Source: Acarospora socialis
Taxonomy: Eukaryota > Ascomycota > Lecanoromycetes > Acarosporales > Acarosporaceae
Direction of reading: 5' to 3'
Assembly (NCBI GenBank): GCA_025617375.2
Contig: JAMYGW020000002.1
Span: 1,364,001-1,428,000, forward strand
DNA length: 64,000 bases
Translations under genes and position numbers: made by a program
The notes under the pieces: generated by a model
Told to the model about the DNA's origin: nothing
What the model saw: the letters and a program-made list of their open reading frames with translations, nothing else
Databases searched by the model: none
Shown: one piece after another, positions 10,313 through 22,145 of the stretch
Position numbering within the stretch: position 1 is the first letter of the stretch
How the letters are laid out: each line of letters begins with the position of its first letter

Positions 10313-13076
10313 CCAAAGAGCGGGGGTTATGACGGAGCTAAGGAAGTGAAGCGGAACCTTGCCCGCATCTTCCCACCTCACTTTCCACTCTCGCTAAGAC
10401 ATCGGTTAACACGTCAGATAACTTCCAAAAACAATGCATACGGTCATATGATGGTAGAAGAATAAGTGAGAATTGGAAAGGCGGTTTGACCGGTCAGACA
10501 CATCAATCGTTGCTCTTGCTCGTCCTGATGGCCACGAGTGCAAGGAAGTACAAGACCAGCGATAATGTGATAGGCCAATCTCCACCATCATTGAAGCCCC
10601 TGCTGTTCCTATCCGTCTGGTCTCAGCCACTCAAGCATGCAAAATCACTCAACAAGGGAGCTGGACGGACCTGACATGCCTTCATTGATTGACAAAGCAA
10701 AGCATCCGGGGTTTTTCTTCATTCCATACCCGTCTCAAGCGCTCCACATAGCAACAGCCGGGATAGATCATCATCGAATGATAGTCAGCCGATTCCTTGC
10801 TCGTTGGTATCTTGCACTATGTTTGCAAGTCCACAAGGGTAGAAGGCGCCAAGGCGTGTGCCTCCACCACCGGCGGGATGCATGGAGGACCCCGAATCAG
10901 GCTGAAGTAAGAACGGCTGGCTGCAGGATATCGCGTACATGGCGTCTCCGTAGTCGATCAACCGACACATCACTCAACCCTCCCTTGTATCATTCTACTC
11001 ACACCGAGGCAAGTCACAATTCGCTTTGAGTCAGTGTCTTTTCATCTTGAGAATCGGGGAACGGCACCGTGAAGCACCTTACCGGCCAACCGAGGTCTGG
11101 CTGGTGACTGCTACCCTGATTACATGGCGCTGTGGAGCCAATGCCCTGATAGGAACTCCGAATTTGATCTATCATTCCAGGCGGATCGCATATACCGTGA
11201 CTATCTCTCGCTCTTCCATGTTGCGAATTTCCCCTTGAATGGCTCACTGCAACGTCCCTCGGCCCGTAGGATGATTTCAGTGCCTCAGGTACGATGTGCA
11301 TCTCCTACGGCTGAGCACCAGAGACACTCTGGGAGTGAATAAAGCTAGTATAGTGAAGGTTGTGTCCAGAGCAGCACCGGCCAGCTCATGCAAGTTACGA
11401 CACGGTAGCTTGTTACGGGTACGCATCGGCAACGAGGAACCATGACTCAGAATCGTCGTCAGTTGATGGTGTATCAATATCTTTGAGAGAAACTCTACTC
11501 TCCTGAGGTAGGGCAGGGGATTGGGGCGGAATAACTGAAACAAGAGTGACTAGCTCGACTTGAACAGATATCAGAGTATGTATCGCTGTAAATAGCTTCG
11601 AATGCCGTGTTCATGAGCGTAGAATCTCGGACGAGGTAATCTTGTTGAATCAAGGTTGGATCTCAGGACCAGTGCAATTTTCCGAACAAGCACAGTGAAT
11701 GATACTATATCTCGACTAGAAGACAGCTGCAGCAGCTCTACACCGACCCCCGAAAGCAAACCAACGAGGGTGGTGGATTAGCGTTGTATGAACGGGAGTA
11801 TCACGTGCCTGGATTTTATTCTGATATTTCTGATGGCCAGACAAACACTCTAAACTGTTCGTCAGGAGGTTCGGCCAGGGTTTGCCTGATAGGAGCTAGT
11901 TAGTCTCGATTCCTGTAATATACCTTGAGGTGCAGGGCACCCGTATGGTTGGTGAGATCCCATATTCGAGAGATGAGAGACTCTACTAGGTGAGTCGGCC
12001 CTAAAGCGAAAACCGAGATAGCCTTCAGACGGCGCATTGTTGTAGCAATCGATCTTCTGGCAGCCTAGATCAGCAATCAATCAAACATGGTGGTGCTCAC
12101 ATGGCCTCGTACGATTGAAAAGAGGCAATCCTACTCGTAGGGAACGAATACAACCGGCCTACTCTGGATTAACGGTCCGGCAGTGTATGGTTATCAAAGG
12201 GGATTGAAGGAAAATGAAACTTACTGTTGCTACGCTGGCTTGTTGATATGCTTGGTTTTCGACAGCGGTAACGAGGATACTCTGCGGTTTAAGTGTCGTA
12301 CAATACTCTCTGAGAAGCATCCTCGAAAGTTTGGTGAGTACTCGTCTAGGTATACCCACCGTAAGGCTTCCTCACGAAAGTGTGGAAACCAAAATTGTTC
12401 GAGGGTTATAGCAGACTGGCGCTTCAGAAGTGTCGGGTGTGCTTCAGGAGACACCGCCTGATGGAAGGCAGGCAAACAGCAAACATTGTGATTGATTGCT
12501 CACAACAACAAAGGTATGGTACAATAGGTCACATGTCTCGTAAAAAGACGAACATGTGCTGAGACGCCGTTGACCCCTGGTAATTCCCAATGCCAAGGGA
12601 ACCTCCCTAGGACTGTAGCAGATTATTCGAAGAGGCTGGGGCTCCGGAGAGAATAAGGAATAGGACAAGCCAAGACTATACTGACACAGCGGTGAGAAAA
12701 CTCCATGGAACTTAGACTTCTGCATTGACAAGCTGGCTCAAAGGGTCAACCGCTGCGCTGCCACAACCACGACGGGTCCCGGCCAAGGAAGAACTCGTCA
12801 CTACTTCGCTTTTCGGCTGAAGATCACTGCCAAAACAAGGCGAGCAAGCCAAGCTCATCTACAAAGAAAACATGCGTGTACAGTTCATCAAAATTTTTTG
12901 CTTTATCGTGCAAGTGGCAGCGACCAAACGTGGGAAAGGGTATAAGGGTGCTGCGTCGATGCAGATAACCGGCAAATATCGGCGGTCCCAAGGGTTCGAG
13001 GGGCAGAAACGGGGTTAGTCTGTTCGTCAGAGTTTCTTGCCATGCTTGCTGGGAGCCGTCGATGTCTAGGGCTAAT

Positions 13077-14003
13077 TCAAGTAACTCGATATGCGTCGTA
13101 GATAACTGTGAACGATGAGCATCCGTCCCATTTCTGCAATTTGCAGTAGGCGACTACCTTCAGCACCTCTTCTCATCCCGCTACCGATCCACATCCCTGT
13201 ATTGACGTGCAGATACCTCTGGTCACCAGTCTCCAATTGTATGTATAGTCGGAATAAGTATGTACGTGGGTCCACCGTGTCTGCCTGCTCTGGGTCAAAT
13301 AACTTCTCGAGGACTTCCCTCGTACCTGTCCGCCAGCCATCGGTTTTGACGGTAATGTATGCTGGGGGCATATCAGAGGTTTGTAGAAGGTAAGAGGCTT
13401 CAAGATGGGTTGAGAGATCCGACGCGACAAGCTGCGAGTCTTGCCCTCCAGGCTATGATGGATCGCGTAAGCACACGACGATGAACAGGTTGCGGGGGAA
13501 AACGCTTACAACGACCGTTCCTTTTCCCCACCGTCCATTCCAATGACCGTCTATGAAGGTCACCCAATCCCGCTGACCCCAGATGCTTGGCCCAACGGAT
13601 ATCTTGGGATTGACCCGCACACTCATCCGAAAGTCTCGCTCGAGGCCGGGCTTGGGGACCTGTATCGATGGCGCCTGCGGAATCTGGAACGAGCGCGCCC
13701 CGGGGACTTTGGAGGGAGTTGGGGTTCCATTGACGTGAGTCGCAGCTTCTCTGATGATGCTATTGTCGGGATTCACGTCCTTCATCGCATCGAGGTAGGC
13801 GTTACATTCGAGCAAATGTGTGCGCTGCCGGCTCGTGTTCTTGGCGCGGATTTGCTGACAGTAGATACATTGGACCGAAAGACACTGCACGTCGATGGTG
13901 AGCTGACGTCCAATCCTAATCTCATGCGCCATACCTTATCGTCTTCCTTTGCGCGAAACTCGACGAACGCGGCCTGTACATCCTTGTCAGATGTTCGGCC
14001 CAT
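13077..14003 (-). CDS. BED-like zinc finger fused to DUF3237 protein
   Basis: Four exons, 13935-14003, 13510-13884, 13158-13452 and 13077-13105 (introns 50, 57 and 52 nt), give 255 residues with every phase consistent. Residues 1-55 look like a BED-type finger of the sort found in transposases and the regulators derived from them: an aromatic N-terminal strand (FVEFRAKE), then C-x2-C (VQCIYCQQ), basic residues and an HLLEC end. A Pro/Ser linker (about 75-110) leads into DUF3237 from GPSIWGQRDWVTF to HVNTGMWIGSGMRRGAE and VIYDAYRVT. DUF3237 is a small beta-barrel family of unknown function. An in-frame ATG 39 bases upstream (14042) is an alternative start. If the finger is functional the protein could be nuclear. 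Confidence 0.83.
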
Positions 14004-14350
14004 AATGCTCCTCTTGTCGACGAGGTTATGCGCCAGTGGCAATCGGAGAGGTCAACACTCTTCGCGTGCGGGACGCCAGTCTATCAATAAGAGCGGTCGA
14101 TCTCAGGACACGTCTCTCCAAACACCAACTCTGGATGCTGACCTCTATATTTCGTCGGCTGAGGTTTACATGTGTGTCGCGATGAAGCTCGGTATGTATT
14201 TCGTCCTATAGTACTGTAGGTAGAATACAGAGTACGAGATGAGAGTAGTCTGTAGTCTACCTTAGTCTATCGTGGAGCTCGAGGGTTCCAACGAGGCGGA
14301 ACCTCCCACTGAGCGAGCGATTCTAGCCCAGCTGAACCGACAGCACCTCA

Positions 14351-14370
14351 CCCAGCCCAGCCCAGCCCAG
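14351..14370. repeat. (CCCAG)n short tandem repeat
   Basis: Four copies of CCCAG in an otherwise noncoding stretch between the DUF3237 gene and tRNA-Lys. Confidence 0.85.
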
Positions 14371-14685
14371 CCGCACTTTCACTGTACTCTACGCCAGCCG
14401 GCCAGCCCCAAGCTTACCTTATTATTATTGTGCCTTTGCCGCACATACGCCGCCAGTCGCTAATACTGATACTAATAAAAGATTCCAGATCCAACGGAAC
14501 ACCGGCAACCGAAGGCATTCCTTCGACGGATTATTCCCCTTATACATAGTACACTTGACGGTAAGGAGGTACTCTTACATTGAATGTGAGGCCATCACCC
14601 AAATCCGTCCTTATAATAATCGAACAATGGTCAAATCGTCGTTATTCATCCAGCATACGAAGTTGACAAAAGCAAAAACAGACAG

Positions 14686-14772
14686 CGCCCGAGGAGGGGC
14701 TCGAACCCTCGGCCTTGGGATTTCACAGAATTGTGTAAAAGTCCCACGCTCTTCCGATTGAGCTACCCGGGC
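14686..14772 (-). tRNA. tRNA-Lys (anticodon UUU), with intron
   Basis: Full cloverleaf on the minus strand: acceptor arm GCCCGGG pairs with CTCGGGC (one G-U), discriminator G, D-arm with AGCTCAATCGGAAGAGC, anticodon stem TGGGA/TCCCA with loop CTTTTAA once a 14-base intron after position 37 is removed, and T-arm GAGGGTTCGAGCCCCTC. The loop reads UUU at 34-36. The mature length is 73. Internal A and B boxes are intact. Confidence 0.95.
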
Positions 14773-15372
14773 TTGATTATAAAATGGGCCCTTTTTGTAC
14801 TAATGTAGGGTTGTTGCTAGGCCAGCTCGTAGACGTTCAATGTCAAAAGTCCCGTTCCCTTTTCTTCTGTAGTGTAATGTAATGTAATGATGGAGGTCAT
14901 TGCAAACGACTGTGTAAAGTAGCCGTACGCTGGAACTGATGTGGTAAGGGCAAGGGACTTTAGATGTCACTCTCCTCTAGTGAATGGTCCTGCGAGGAAG
15001 CATGCCTGAGTTGTCGGATTTACAACAGGTGTAAATCTAAGATTTAGTAGTATCTAGAAATTTCGTACCATTGGGAAATCTTGTCCACCAGGGTGTTAGC
15101 CTGACCGGAAGTTTCAAGACTGCTATGAAGTAGAGATTGGAGTAGTAATCCGTAGAAGCTTGCTGGAGAAGGAAAGGGTTCCAGAATCAACATAAACGTG
15201 CTACATTTCTTGGTACCCATAGCAATAGCTATTGTAACTACGACCACGACTCCGGAACACGATCAGTGTCGTGTTGATCAAGAAGGGCGCAGACGACAGC
15301 AAACTCCTTAGTACGCGAGTTTATGATATCTTATGTTGGTATCTTTTGATATGCAATCACTCGACTTATTTC

Positions 15373-17236
15373 CTACCAGTCCATCGTGTCCTTGACGTAC
15401 AAATCAACGTATTTATCCACTTCCATCTCCTCCATCCTCTTCGCATCATCACCTAGTTTTACCAGCTCATCGACCCTGCTAGCCGGGAAATGTGGGCCGA
15501 GATGCCTCTTGTACTTGGCTAATATCTCCGGTTTGGCCTCTTCCCGCCTCAACCGATGCCCCAATGGCGCCTCCACCACCACCTCCTCCAGCACTTGTCC
15601 GTCATTGAGCGTGACTGTCAACGCATTCGGGATCGAGCGCAAGGTCGCCTTGTGGTAGTCTTCTGTGAATTTCGGGTCCTCGACGCACTTGATGCGCTTG
15701 CGCAGAGATTCGACGAGAGGAGATTCAGCCGCCTCACCGCCATCCGTGTAGTCGGTCGCTTCGAGGCGGTTAAATACGAGCATTGTTGCAACCATGTACT
15801 GTTGAGAACACACGAGTTAATGGCTCTAGAATTAAGGTAGAAAGCATGGCAAGGGGAAGAAATGCGAACCTGAATGCAGTGATCCCGATCGGCGAAGTTG
15901 TCCATGGGCTTGAACTGCTTGTCAATAATCCGAACACAGGCTTCGTGTGTTCTAATGGTGATGTCTTTGATGTCTTCGGCAGACTTGCCTTGCTGCTTCA
16001 GCTGGGCGTGAATGTGCTTAGCGGCTTCGATGGCGGTTTGCGAATGGAACTCAGCTGCCAAAATTTATGAATAACGATATCAGGATTTTTGGACTGCGTC
16101 CCTGCTTACCAGGGTAGGACACCTTGAAGAGAACGTTTTCCATTACGTAGCTTCCATACGGTCTTTGGAACTCAAACTTCTTGCCCTTAAACAGAACATC
16201 GTAAAATCCCCACGTAGGTGCTGAAAGCACAGTCGGGACACCTTGCTCGCCCCGCTGAACTTTCAAGACCAGGTTTACTGCTCTCTGGCATGCGTCACCA
16301 GCAGCCCAGGACTTTCGTGACATGGTGTTCGGTGAATGTCTGTACGTCCTCAAGCTTTGCCCGTCCACCCAAGCTTGAGTGATGGCATCCGCTGTTTGCT
16401 TCTCCGAGAGACCCAACATTTTGGACACCACCGCAGCCGTTGCAACTTTGACTAGGACGACATGGTCCAGTCCAACCTTGTTGAACGAATTTTCCAGAGC
16501 CAGACATCCCTGAATCTCATGTGCTCTGATCATGCCCTCCAGAACGTCCCTGACCTTGAATAATTTTCCATTCCCAAGCTTTCCGCCAGCCCGATTCGTT
16601 CGAGATACCCAGTCCGCAACCGCAAGAATCCCACCAAGGTTATCAGACGGATGACCCCATTCAGCAGCAAGCCAGCAGTCATTATAGTCCAGCCATCGAA
16701 TCATGGCACCGATGTTGAAGGCGCCGTTGACAGGGTCAAGTTGATACGGGGTGCCGGGCACTCGAGTGCCGTCAGGGACCGTAGTGCCCTTCACAACGGG
16801 ACCCAGAAGCTTGGTGCATTCTTTGAAGCGGAGTGCTTCCAGACCGCAACCAAGAGTATCAAGAAACACAAAACGGGCAGTGTCATACTAGGTCTCACAG
16901 TCAATACCGTAGATCCATTACGCTGAACGAAGCTCAAGGTGTTCTCCATAAGCTTACAGCAAGCTCCGAGTCGATTTTGTAGTTGTGGATGTAGCTGGCC
17001 ATGTCCTTGATCTCCGGGTCGTATTCCCTCGGGCCTGTTGGTGGAGGGGCGGAGTAGTTCAATGCTGGCATGGTTGAGAAAGATGCCATTGCTGCCGCTC
17101 GTTGGTATATCTGTGTGCGCAGCGAAATGGTTTGAGGAAATGAGGGCCGTAAAACCGCTCCTGAACAGCTTAACGAAGGCCTTTGCCGCAGATTCCTGGA
17201 TGCCGCACGACATATGTTGCGTGAGAAAAGTGACAT
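15373..17236 (-). CDS. mcdA: 2-methylcitrate dehydratase, mitochondrial (MmgE/PrpD)
   Basis: Exons 16958-17236, 16110-16887, 15870-16054 and 15373-15798 (introns 70, 55 and 71 nt) give 555 residues, the usual length for fungal enzymes. The first about 50 residues are rich in Arg and Ser with no acidic residues ([20 protein letters not shown]), a mitochondrial presequence. The rest is a full MmgE/PrpD domain with the family's [20 protein letters not shown] and [23 protein letters not shown] blocks and a C-terminal alpha/beta region. The enzyme dehydrates 2-methylcitrate to 2-methyl-cis-aconitate in the methylcitrate cycle that clears propionyl-CoA from odd-chain fatty acids and Val, Ile and Met breakdown. 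Synthase and lyase genes are not in the window. It is transcribed away from the SET-domain gene. Confidence 0.94.
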
Positions 17237-18012
17237 GACTAGCAATTGGTTTGTTGATGTAGACCTATATCTTTACACTTACTGTCCAAAGGCTCTGGCA
17301 TTCGAAGTCCCAATGGCAGGGTTTCTCTTTGGCTAAGCCCGTGCGAGTTTGGAGGGCGCAAGGGCTAAACGAGAGTCGTCAAATACCTCGGTATATAAGA
17401 GACGATAATCGGAGGTCCGGCTCCTCAGTCCCGATCACGTAAGCAGGGCTAGACCCCGCATCCGATATCTGAGTACAGTACCAAGTCGAGGGAGCTTGTA
17501 CCTAGTTTCAAACACCTCAGACTTGTGCGTACTATACCTGATGTTATTACGCATCCCAAAGCTCTCCTTTGAAGCTGACGAGCCTTTGTCTCTTTGTTGT
17601 GTTGTACTCTACAAGAAATGCGGAATCCCAGCTTTCAACTCATCTTTGCTTTTCTTTGTTTGGAGGATCAGCTCGCGGGCTTGAGAACCTCGCGGCCTGA
17701 GGATTTGTCCGCATGGCGCGCTAATCTCATGCTGAAATCCTGCCCGGCAGGATCTTTGTTCGTCCTCCAATGGTATTATTGACAGAATAAAGAAACTACA
17801 TTTCTAACATCATCATACAAGGACCATGCCGCTGTCAGCAACAGTTTCTTTGTCCAAGAGACTACATTCAATCATAAAGAACATGAAATTCCTATATCAC
17901 GGCAATGCTAGTCATGGTTTGCATAGTAATTGTTGTTCGAATTACAGCTACTTCCTACTTTTCTTTTACGCAGAATTGTGTACACTTGATCCAGCGCAGG
18001 CGTTCGGACACG
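17237..18012. other. Divergent promoter region
   Basis: This lies between the start codons of 2-methylcitrate dehydratase (-) and the SET-domain gene (+). An AT-rich block with a TATA-like tatataag occurs near 17391-17398. No further gene is seen. Confidence 0.5.
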
Positions 18013-19809
18013 ATGATTCCCTGGTTACAGACGATTGCCAATAGCAAGCGCAAAGTCGCTAGAAAATCCGTCAGCTCTGCCATCATCAAGACACCGGGAC
18101 TGAACATAGGGAAGAAGACCATGAACAAAGGAAAGAAGACCAAGAGCCGCAGATCCTCAAGTCCCACATCCTCGAACTCGCTCGATAGCGAGACACGGCA
18201 GAACTATAGTGATGCTCTCGCAAGGCTTATTGATGCTGCCAGAAATTGCGAGTACATCGATAATCCGAACCTCGAGCCTTACGAGAAATTTAGTCGAACA
18301 AAAATCGACAATGACTATTGGCATACGACAAGGGTGCCGGAGGGTCCAAGAACTCACCTTGTTTTATCCAGGTCTGAACCACATATAGGCGTTGATCTTG
18401 TCAGTGCCAACACAGCCAAACAGATGGAGCATATATATCAGGACCTTCATGAGATGTCGTTTCAAGGGCTAACGTCCTCTACTTTAGATCTCGATCCAGC
18501 CCTACCTAAGGCTCAAACTGTGGTATGTCCTTTCTCGACTTGTAAAAGTGTATGTTAGCTAACCGTGCTTAGGCAATCTCAGATGTAACAAGGTATTCGA
18601 TACAGACAGACTTGGCACACCGAACGAAGGAGATGATAATGGTGATAAGTAAGCAGTACGGACCTCTCTTTGCAACACCTAGCAGCTAACTGGCAGACAG
18701 ACAACGCACGGCTACACCGCCAGTACCAAGCGAGAGGTAACGAATTCGAGCGCCAACTTTTAGGAGACATTGAAACAGCCGTCCGTACAGTGCGTACCGC
18801 CCCAGATAACCAACGAAGAGCTGAGGTCCTTGCTTTCAGGGAATGGAGAAAGTATACTCGCTATGGGCACTTTGCGGCAGAGCATGGCTGGATGATGCTT
18901 AGTATATTAGCGAACTCGGTGGCGTTTCGATCGGCCTGCCACTCTTTCGATGATGAACTTTGGTTTGCTCTCGACATGGCTCTTACCGAACAGGCGCGAA
19001 GCGTCGAGTTGTTCGCCAAGGTGAGAGGTCTCAACTGGAGAAGAGTGCTGACAAGGACGCCCCATATCGGGAACGCATTAACTGAAGCTGAGATCAGAAG
19101 TACCATGAATGTTACGATTGATCATCCGCACAATTTCACGCTTACCCTGGAAGGCGATCCCCAGAGACCTCGGCACCAGGGTCGCGATCAACTGAACATC
19201 AACCAGAACATTTACAATGCGGATCTCTTCGAATCCACCCCCAGGCCAAGGGCATGGCCTCAGGGGTTGCCTTTCCCCCGGGATCCCACAATTCGCCGGT
19301 CCATGGACGGGCCATGTCACATTTGCCATTCCCCAAGACAATGCAATTGCCGCATGGAGACCGCCATCGTCCATCCTCTAGTCGAGATAACCAGTTATCC
19401 TGGCAAGGGTAACGGCATCCGCGCCCTGCAATATATCCCAGCTGATACAATCATTGGTGAATACGTGGGTGAATTATACCCTCTTGAATCTACTTCCGAT
19501 CCGACTTACAGCCTTGAGTTCTCTGGTGGCCTAGGTGCGGTGGCACTAATACAGTGCAGACATCTTGGCAATTGGACCCGATATATGAATCATTCGTGCA
19601 ACCCAACCGCCTATTTCTCCAATTATACCATTGGCGACAGAGTCCGCATGTGCATACGGACCGTGCGCGAGACTAACATATTCGAGGAGGTTACCGTGCA
19701 TTATGGAAGCGGTTACTGGAACGAAGCGATGCTTTGCCGGTGCGGTGAGCCAGACTGTGAGTATAATACAGTGGCCAAGGTTCAGGCTGCAAGGGCTCGG
19801 TCGCCTTGA
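18013..19809 (+). CDS. SET-domain protein lysine methyltransferase-like
   Basis: Exons 18013-18522, 18573-18648 and 18701-19809 (introns 50 and 52 nt) give 564 residues. The N-terminal 60 residues are strongly basic (KRKVARKS, KKTMNKGKKTKSRR), consistent with nuclear location. A cysteine cluster C-x2-C-x5-C-x-C (CHICHSPRQCNC) precedes the SET domain, which runs from ITSYPGKGNGIRALQYIPAD through RYMNHSCNPTAYF (the pseudoknot NHSCNP motif) to a post-SET CRCGEPDC. These features are those of active S-adenosylmethionine-dependent lysine methyltransferases, and the post-SET zinc site recalls the SUV39 and SET2 groups; a full pre-SET domain is absent. The substrate is unknown. The start was placed at the ATG opening the basic region; an upstream in-frame ATG at 17905 would add a hydrophobic stretch and is less likely. 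Confidence 0.85.
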
Positions 19810-20253
19810 GGAAACGAAGCAGCAGAGAAAGAGCAAAGGCCAAATCAATGACCGGTAGGTCCCGTCGTCTTCCGTTGATATACCTCTTGATTTTCAGTTG
19901 CTCTTATATATGTTTCTATTGTTGGCGCAAAGATCCTGTTTATATTACTGTAACTGGTGTCCTGCTTCTGCCCACAAGCACCGCATCGTTGATCGTGTCA
20001 CAATAACTAGCTGACGTTCCATTACCGATTTTTGCGCGGGCGTGATTCAAACATTATCTGAGCCATCTTGATTATCTGAGCCATCTTGAGCTATGTCTAT
20101 GCTAAACGAGCAAGTCTATCTACTCTATAGCGCAGTTCTATAGCATCGTTGAAAAGACGTTCGTCATGCTCTATGCGTGGTGTCTGTCTAGCTTGAGCAC
20201 TAAATTGTCCTTTCTCACCACTGCAGAGCCCCCAAAAGTGCACAGGATGTGCT
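19810..20253. other. Convergent intergenic region with an 18-bp direct duplication
   Basis: This is the 3' side of both the SET-domain gene and the dehydrogenase gene. It contains an exact tandem duplication, attatctgagccatcttg twice at 20053-20088. No gene is seen. Confidence 0.6.
20053..20088. repeat. Exact 18-bp tandem duplication
   Basis: attatctgagccatcttg occurs twice without gap or mismatch, suggesting a recent slippage or duplication event. Confidence 0.95.
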
Positions 20254-21583
20254 TCAGCGAGCGAAATTCACAGGCGGCTCCGTGGCTGGACCTTCTGGGG
20301 TGACGTATGCCTTAGGAGTAAACTCGTCAGCAACTCAGATCAACTTAGTGTATCAGATTTGGGAAAATCGAAGACAGACCTTGGTCATCCCGCCATCGAC
20401 TACGAAGTCGGTCCCGTTCACAAAGCTGCTTTCGTCGCTGGCGAGGAAGAGTACCGCTTGTGCTTGCTCGATAGCTTCCCCAAAGCGGCCGCTCGGAAGA
20501 TGAATTTCGCGGCGGTGGCGCTTAGCCTTGTCGTCGCCCAGCCAGTTCTGGAGAAGTGGTGTACTATGATACCGCCTAAGTTAATCTAAATTCTAAGACA
20601 TGGAGTAGAAAACACGACACGCGACAAAAAAGCCATCATAACAAGAGCTTACTTTAGCGGAGCTGGGCACAACGCATTGAAGCGGAACCCTTCTCTCGCA
20701 TGGACGATCGCCAACTCCCTCGTCATCGCCAACACCGCCCCTTTACTCGCAGTGTACGCAAGCTGCGGCGTCGCGCTGCCCACCAACGCCACAACGCTTG
20801 CGGTGTTGATGATACTCCCTTTCGTCTTGCCGTGCCGCCGCATGCTTATGATGGCGTGCTTGCTACCGTACCAAACACCCTTGACATTGATGTTCTGCGT
20901 AAGATCCCAAACTTTTTCCGGCGTTTCAATTGCGTCCGCGTCATTGGCGTGCATGATGCCGGCGTTGTTGAAGATGATATCAACGCCACCCCAGGTATCA
21001 AGGTGAGTAACCATGGCGGAGACATCCGACTCTTTACTCACGTCACACTTCATCGTCTCGACCGTTCCTGCATGCGGTACGATCTCTTTCACCTTGGCGA
21101 CGGCTTTCTCCAAGGCCGGCTCGGAAATGTCCGCCATTAGGACTGCGGCGCCCTCCCGGGCGAAGAGGATGGTCGTTTCCAGGCCGATGCCCCTGAAGCG
21201 GTTAGAATGGTAACATGTTATAGGTAGCTTGTCCAAGCAGCACAATTGCCTTTACAGTCGGGAAGATAAACAGATGGGAATGAATGTGAGCGCCCTTGCT
21301 AGTTGTTGAAACTGACTAAGGGCACAAATCCATGAGGATGAGACAAATAAAGCCAGAGAGTGCCCAAACATGCGGTGGTCTCAAAAGGAACCAGTGACGC
21401 GTGACGGTCGAGTGTCACCACAGTATCACAAGCTTTACAGTAGGACGACGTAGAGAACAGGAAAGAGACGCCATCTACTAAGAAACACGTCCTCCACAGA
21501 CCCCGATCTACGACTCACCCTGCTGCTCCGGTAATGATGGCATTCTTGCCTTTTAGACGACCTCGGCAGCCATCAGAACCCAT
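20254..21583 (-). CDS. Short-chain dehydrogenase/reductase (classical SDR)
   Basis: Four exons, 21519-21583, 20653-21192, 20380-20563 and 20254-20310, give 281 residues. Introns are 326, 89 and 69 nt; the first is unusually long for this window. Joining exons 1 and 2 restores the cofactor loop TGAAGGIG. Further SDR landmarks follow: IIFNNAGIMH, the catalytic Ser in IINTASV and YTASKGAV with the Tyr-x3-Lys pair, then CPAPLNTPLL and a C-terminal VNGTDFVVDGGMT. An acidic residue after beta-strand 2 (LMADIS) predicts NAD(H) rather than NADP(H). There is no signal or peroxisomal ending (-NFAR), so it is probably cytosolic. The substrate cannot be told. It shares a 562-base divergent promoter with the glutamine synthetase-like gene, which suggests joint regulation. 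Confidence 0.92.
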
Positions 21584-22145
21584 TTCGACCGACTTCTTAA
21601 GATCCAATTGGAGCAGGACTGGTTTCACGGATTTGAACTTTTTAGTTGATCAGCACAATATTTCTCCGGAGTGCTTAGTGGTGGGTGTGACACATCGAGG
21701 ATCTCGCGTACCGAGAACTCGCTAGATAAGTGGTAGTCCCGAGTGCCTTGCATACCTACCTTGGTAGATGCATGTGGGGTTGCTTACACAGACCTTTGCC
21801 CTATTATTGCACCCTTGGTCGCGTTAAACTCGTTGCACAGCAATCGAACTGTTCGTGGTCGTCACACAAAGATATAAAGCGGGAATAGATTGGGGCGGCT
21901 CTGTGCGACTGATTCACGATAGCTCTGCCGAGTAATACCCGCGCTGGCTTTGGCGGGGAGGGAGCTCTATCTGTGTGCAACGACGGGCTCTTCCAACTGT
22001 CGACAACATTATGGATTGAACAATCATATCGAAGGACAGTCTGAGGGCAAAAGTGTGTCTAAAGCTGCTCGAGCTTCATCGCACGTTCTCTCATCAAGGG
22101 TGAGGCCCACCAGATCCGAGTACCTCATCGCGTCTTCACGCCACC
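21584..22145. promoter_or_regulatory. Shared divergent promoter of SDR and glutamine synthetase-like genes
   Basis: 562 bases between two start codons on opposite strands. An A/T-rich TATA-like gatataaag is seen near 21870. No reading frame of interest. Joint control of the two genes is inferred from layout only. Confidence 0.5.

Larger units (their letters stand above)
9750..13076. other. 3.3-kb gene-poor stretch
   Basis: No frame above about 130 codons and no recognisable domain on either strand. The first 600 bases form the upstream region of the Zn2Cys6 gene and contain a (AGGTC)n repeat and two palindromes, listed separately. From 10.7 to 12.7 kb, minus-strand frames of 60-100 codons follow one another with plausible amino-acid composition, which could be a decayed gene, but I could not match any family. 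Confidence 0.4.
14004..15372. other. Intergenic stretch holding tRNA-Lys
   Basis: Apart from the tRNA gene and short simple repeats (CCCAG, and a TGTAATG-type run near 14870), nothing recognisable is seen. The right end contains the 3' flank of the 2-methylcitrate dehydratase gene. Confidence 0.5.

Noticed and set aside
12230-12475. Minus-strand frame thought possibly to be part of a HET-domain gene
   Set aside because: None of the HET core motifs could be found in any frame nearby.
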